From Rhineura floridana (taxonomy: Eukaryota > Chordata > Lepidosauria > Squamata > Rhineuridae), in NCBI RefSeq assembly GCF_030035675.1, contig NC_084483.1, forward strand, positions 150,206,925 to 150,270,924: 64,000 nucleotides of DNA, written 5' to 3'. Under the pieces are notes generated by a model, which was not told where the DNA came from, did not search any database, and worked only from the letters and a program-made list of their open reading frames with translations. A program made the translations under genes and the position numbers. Below, one piece after another: positions 60,881 through 64,000 of the stretch (its first letter is position 1; the number at the start of each line of letters is the position of its first letter).

Positions 60881-62332
60881 GTACGGAGCTGGGCCTCCTG
60901 GACTTGGTCTGCTCCAGTAGCAGAACCAGACGGTAGAATCGCGACGTGCTGGAAGACCTGACTTGCTCCGCTTCAGAGTGCAAGTGGGGGGAGGGATGCT
61001 GGGGAAGAGGCCGTGTGTATGTCAGTGGCAGACCGCGTGCTTTGCATCTGATGACACCGAGCTAGATCGCGCAATGGTCTGATTCGATTTTAGGCTAACT
61101 AGGTTCCTGTTTTTAACTCCCTCCCCCCTGCTGTCTTTGTTTTTAAATTTCCCGCGAATAAACCACAACAAACGTAATATGTCAGGGAGTAAAATTTAAC
61201 CACCACCCCACTTCTTGCTGAGCTAGTTTTCTACTTGAAGGGAGCTTTTTCAGCATTAAAAAGCGACCTCCACTTCAGTCATAGAACCATAGAATAGAGT
61301 TGGAAGGGGCCTCTAAGGCCATCAAGTCCAACCCCCTGCTCAATGCAGGAATCCAAATCAAAGCATTCCTGACAGATGGCTGTCCAGCTGCCTCTTGAAT
61401 GCCTCCAGTGTCAGAGATAATTGTTTCCATTATTGTATGGCTGTAACAGTTAGGAAGTTTTTCCTGATGTTCAGTCGAAATCTGGCTTCCTGCAACTTGA
61501 GCCTATTATTCTGTCCTGCACTCTGAGACGATTGAGAAAAGATCCCGGCCCTCCTCTGTGTGACAGCCTTTCATGTACTTGAAGAGTGCTATTATGTCGA
61601 CTTCCGGGAAGGGTGACTTCGCTTGTGCCTGCTTTTGAGACGGACTCCCGCCTCAAAAGAAGCTTATTCAGATATAAATCAGTCAGAACATTTTTTTTTT
61701 TGACTGATGAAATTTCTCCCGGGCAGGGAGAAACGTAGAGATCAACCTCAAAAGCCTGTTTTTGTTGGGAGGACTGGATTTCATTAATTTATGAGAAAAG
61801 GTCCAGCCAGCAATGCCGGACGGACTTCCGAACAAGCTCTATCTGATTAATGCGATACGTTTATCTTTTCTTCAAAGAGAAAACGGACTAACAGGCAAGC
61901 ACCCTTCTTTCTATTATTTTTTTTACTTGGTTTAAATTGTTGCAGCAAAAAGAGATTTGTCAAATGAATCAGCTTTAAAGAACTTCTGGGTGAGCTATAA
62001 CTCTTCTCCGTTATTCACAAAATTAACAGCTTATCTCTGTTTCTATTGCAAAAAGCTGTCCTGGAAGTGCATTCTAAAGATATAAACAGAAGAGGGATTT
62101 CTATTCCGATGAACATTATATTGTCTGGGACTATTCTCTTTTTGGTCTATTTTATTTTGACGAATCTGCTTCTTCACGACGCCACTAACTGTTTTGATGC
62201 TGGGAACTAAATTTGTTTTGTATTCTTGAACATACAGAGATAAGGCAGGCTGCTCTGTTTATACTGTGATGTCATCAAGCCTGGAATATTAACCCAATTG
62301 TTGCTGAAATAGGAAGTGGTTCTTCTTTATTT

Positions 62333-62986
62333 TTGTTTTGTTTTGTTTCCGTGGTTTTAAAAATGGCAATCAAGAAAGTGGCTGAGAATCTGGAAGTAAT
62401 TATGTTTCAGAAAATAATGGATGAGATTGAGATAACGAAACAAACCCTGCGACAGGGCAGTAAGGAGCTGAAAATTGAACTGAGCAAAATGACGCAGGAG
62501 CTTAAAGAAATAGAGGATCCTGTGAGAGAGGAGAATGAGATCAGAGATGAGAAAAGAAAAAATAAAGGGAAGATACAAGCCCTGGAGATTGGAACAAATG
62601 TGGAATTGGAAAAAGATCTGGAGTTTATGGATATTAGAAATAAAATCTACTGTTTGGAATTTAACGTTATCTCTGAAGAAATTAATGAAGATATTAGAGA
62701 TAAAGTTATCAATGGCTTGGATAATCTTCTGGACTGGAATGACGTGATGGAGCTTGATATAGAGAAAATCTATGGAATTAACTGCAGCCATGTGACAATG
62801 GAAAAACTCTCAAGAGATGAGCCAGTGCATTTTGTAAAAAAGAAGAACAGAGATATGATTTTACAACAATATTTCAGCAACTTATTCAGAATTGATGGCA
62901 AGAAAATATTTGGGATAGAGGAAATTCCCATCAGACTCTTATTATATGACTATGGTTATGACAGCAAGATTATTATGGAATACTGA
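62333..62986 (+). CDS. L1 ORF1-like protein, 217 aa, inside the HAL1-like element
   Basis: The likely start is the second Met (62363, MAIKKVAENLEV), giving 207 aa; the upstream ATG adds ten residues. The N-terminal 90 residues are heptad-rich and charged (EIEITKQTLRQGSKELKIEL, EIRDEKRKNKGKIQALE), fitting a coiled coil. From about residue 105, MDIRNKIYCLEFNVISEEIN resembles the RRM start of L1 ORF1p (LE-x-RNNIRI). VHFVKKKNRDMILQQYFSNL with FRIDGKKIFGI resembles its C-terminal domain. Family ORF1p is an RNA-binding trimeric chaperone. It is shorter than typical ORF1p. No host function is implied. Confidence 0.6.
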   Translation: MFCFVSVVLKMAIKKVAENLEVIMFQKIMDEIEITKQTLRQGSKELKIELSKMTQELKEIEDPVREENEIRDEKRKNKGKIQALEIGTNVELEKDLEFMDIRNKIYCLEFNVISEEINEDIRDKVINGLDNLLDWNDVMELDIEKIYGINCSHVTMEKLSRDEPVHFVKKKNRDMILQQYFSNLFRIDGKKIFGIEEIPIRLLLYDYGYDSKIIMEY

Positions 62987-63106
62987 TAATGGAAGATTGG
63001 ACACTGAAATTACTGGACTTAACAGGACTATTGAAGATGGAAGATGGAATTAATATGGATAATGGAATAATGGCTATTGAAATTATTGGACCTAACAGAT
63101 TTTGAT

Positions 63107-63199
63107 GAGATGGATTAATCGATATGTTTATTTGGACTATGGTTATGACAATAAGATTATTATTATTATTAACGAGATGGATTAATCGATATGTTTATT
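63107..63199 (+). repeat. Direct repeat in the 3' region of the HAL1-like element
   Basis: A 26-bp sequence beginning GAGATGGATTAATCGATATG occurs exactly at 63107-63132 and 63174-63199. Between and before it, GGACTATGGTTATGACA-like sequence also recurs (62947 and 63133), showing local duplication of the segment around the ORF1 end. Confidence 0.75.
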
Positions 63200-64000
63200 A
63201 GGAGAAAAATTGATAGATATATTTCTTAAAGAATTGAAACCTCTCTTTGACTTTTTTTGGAAAGAATAAAGTAATGTTTATGAGATTTGATGATTAATTA
63301 AGATAACTACTGGAGGAAAGTGATTTTATAATATAATTTAAGAGACAGGATTGTTATATATTGTAGACCTATAACTGATTTGATCTGCGACAAATGGGAA
63401 GTCAACATTTTATTTTTTTGTTTAATCATTTTTGTTTTGTTTTGTTTTTTGTCTTTGAATGTTTTATGATTTTGTTTTGTATGTTTTATGAAAATTTGAA
63501 TAAAAATTATTGTAAAAAAAAAAAAGAAGAGTGCTATTATGTCTCCCTTCAATCTCCTCTTCTCCAGGCTAAACATGCCCAGTTCTTTCAGTCTATCTAG
63601 GGCTTGGTTTCAAGTCCCCTGATAATCCTTGTTGCCCTCTCTGAACCTGTTCCAGTTTGTCTGCATCCTTCTTGAAGTGTGGAGACCAGACCTGGACGCA
63701 GTATTCAAGATGAGGCCTAACCAGTGCTGAATATAGGGGAACTAATACTTTGCGTGATTTGGAAACTATACTTCTGTTAATGCAGCCTAATACAGCATTT
63801 GCCTTTTTTGCAGCCACATTGCACTGTAGGCTCATATTCAGCTTGTGATCAACGACAATTTCAAGATCCTTGTCACATATCGTTTTAGTATCTTATAACT
63901 GTGCATTTGGTTTCTTTTTCCTAAGTATAGAACTTTGCATTTATCCTTGTTGAATTTCATTCTGTTGTTTTCAGCCCAATGAATTTTGTTTCTGTCTTCC

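Larger units (their letters stand above)
61599..63525 (+). mobile_element. HAL1-like, ORF1-only L1-type element, about 1.9 kb, poly(A) tail and 18-bp TSD
   Basis: The 18-bp sequence GAAGAGTGCTATTATGTC occurs at 61581-61598 and again at 63526-63543, and the element lies between. It starts GACTTCCGGGAAGGGTGACT, has a 0.75-kb leader, one ORF (62333-62986), an A/T-rich 3' region with TTTTG runs, and ends in a 12-base A tract after AATAAAAATTATTGT. No reverse transcriptase or endonuclease is encoded. TSD and poly(A) point to L1-type target-primed insertion in trans. The intact ORF and perfect TSD suggest a young insertion into the older CR1. Confidence 0.75.
61275..64000 (-). mobile_element. CR1 LINE copy in POLH intron 1, interrupted by a younger insertion
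   Basis: The CR1 3' end begins near 61275 (plus strand CATAGAACCATAGAATAGAG) and the element continues after the insertion from 63544 to the window end. The minus strand encodes [40 protein letters not shown] and [12 protein letters not shown], the conserved end of CR1 reverse transcriptase. The 61599-63525 segment is a separate poly(A) element inserted into it. Confidence 0.85.

Noticed and set aside
60438-60983. 181-codon open frame antisense to the POLH first exon
   Set aside because: It is a shadow of the GC-rich promoter and coding exon; its product has no recognisable motif and the sense strand is clearly POLH.

Overview
This window comes from a vertebrate nuclear genome. The repeat content points to a squamate reptile, probably a lizard: BovB-type RTE LINEs, CR1 and L2-like LINEs, several tRNA-derived SINE families (one with a BovB-like tail), a 5S rRNA-derived SINE, and short Tigger-like and hAT-like MITEs. 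I cannot name the species.

Three host genes stand in the order and orientation known from human 6p21.1. POLR1C (+, 9-8590, nine coding exons, 344 aa) encodes the alpha-like subunit shared by RNA polymerases I and III. XPO5 (-, 58919-11769, 32 coding exons, 1200 aa) encodes exportin-5, the RanGTP-dependent exporter of pre-microRNA hairpins. POLH (+) enters at the right edge: only its first coding exon (60744-60880) is present, and the rest lies beyond the window. POLR1C and XPO5 converge and XPO5 and POLH diverge. All exons of POLR1C and XPO5 were found by reading translated sequence against the remembered human proteins. Exon phases join without breaks, and all introns obey GT-AG, so both genes look intact.

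The rest of the window is introns and intergenic DNA filled with transposable elements. Two similar, young-looking L2-like LINE copies lie inverted in XPO5 introns 28 and 22. Two BovB copies lie inverted in introns 15 and 11. POLH intron 1 holds a CR1 copy interrupted by a 1.9-kb poly(A)-ended element with an 18-bp target-site duplication. That element encodes an L1 ORF1-like protein but no reverse transcriptase, resembling the half-L1 (HAL1) elements of mammals. I found no LTR retroelement, CRISPR array or functional RNA gene.

No new host pathway is evident. The most unusual items are the HAL1-like element, the inverted LINE pairs bracketing XPO5 exons, a SINE that appears to supply the branch point of POLR1C exon 2, a degenerate repeat of the XPO5 exon 3 acceptor, and the roughly 1.8-kb separation of XPO5 from POLH, with a ZNF143/THAP11-like motif pair beside POLH.
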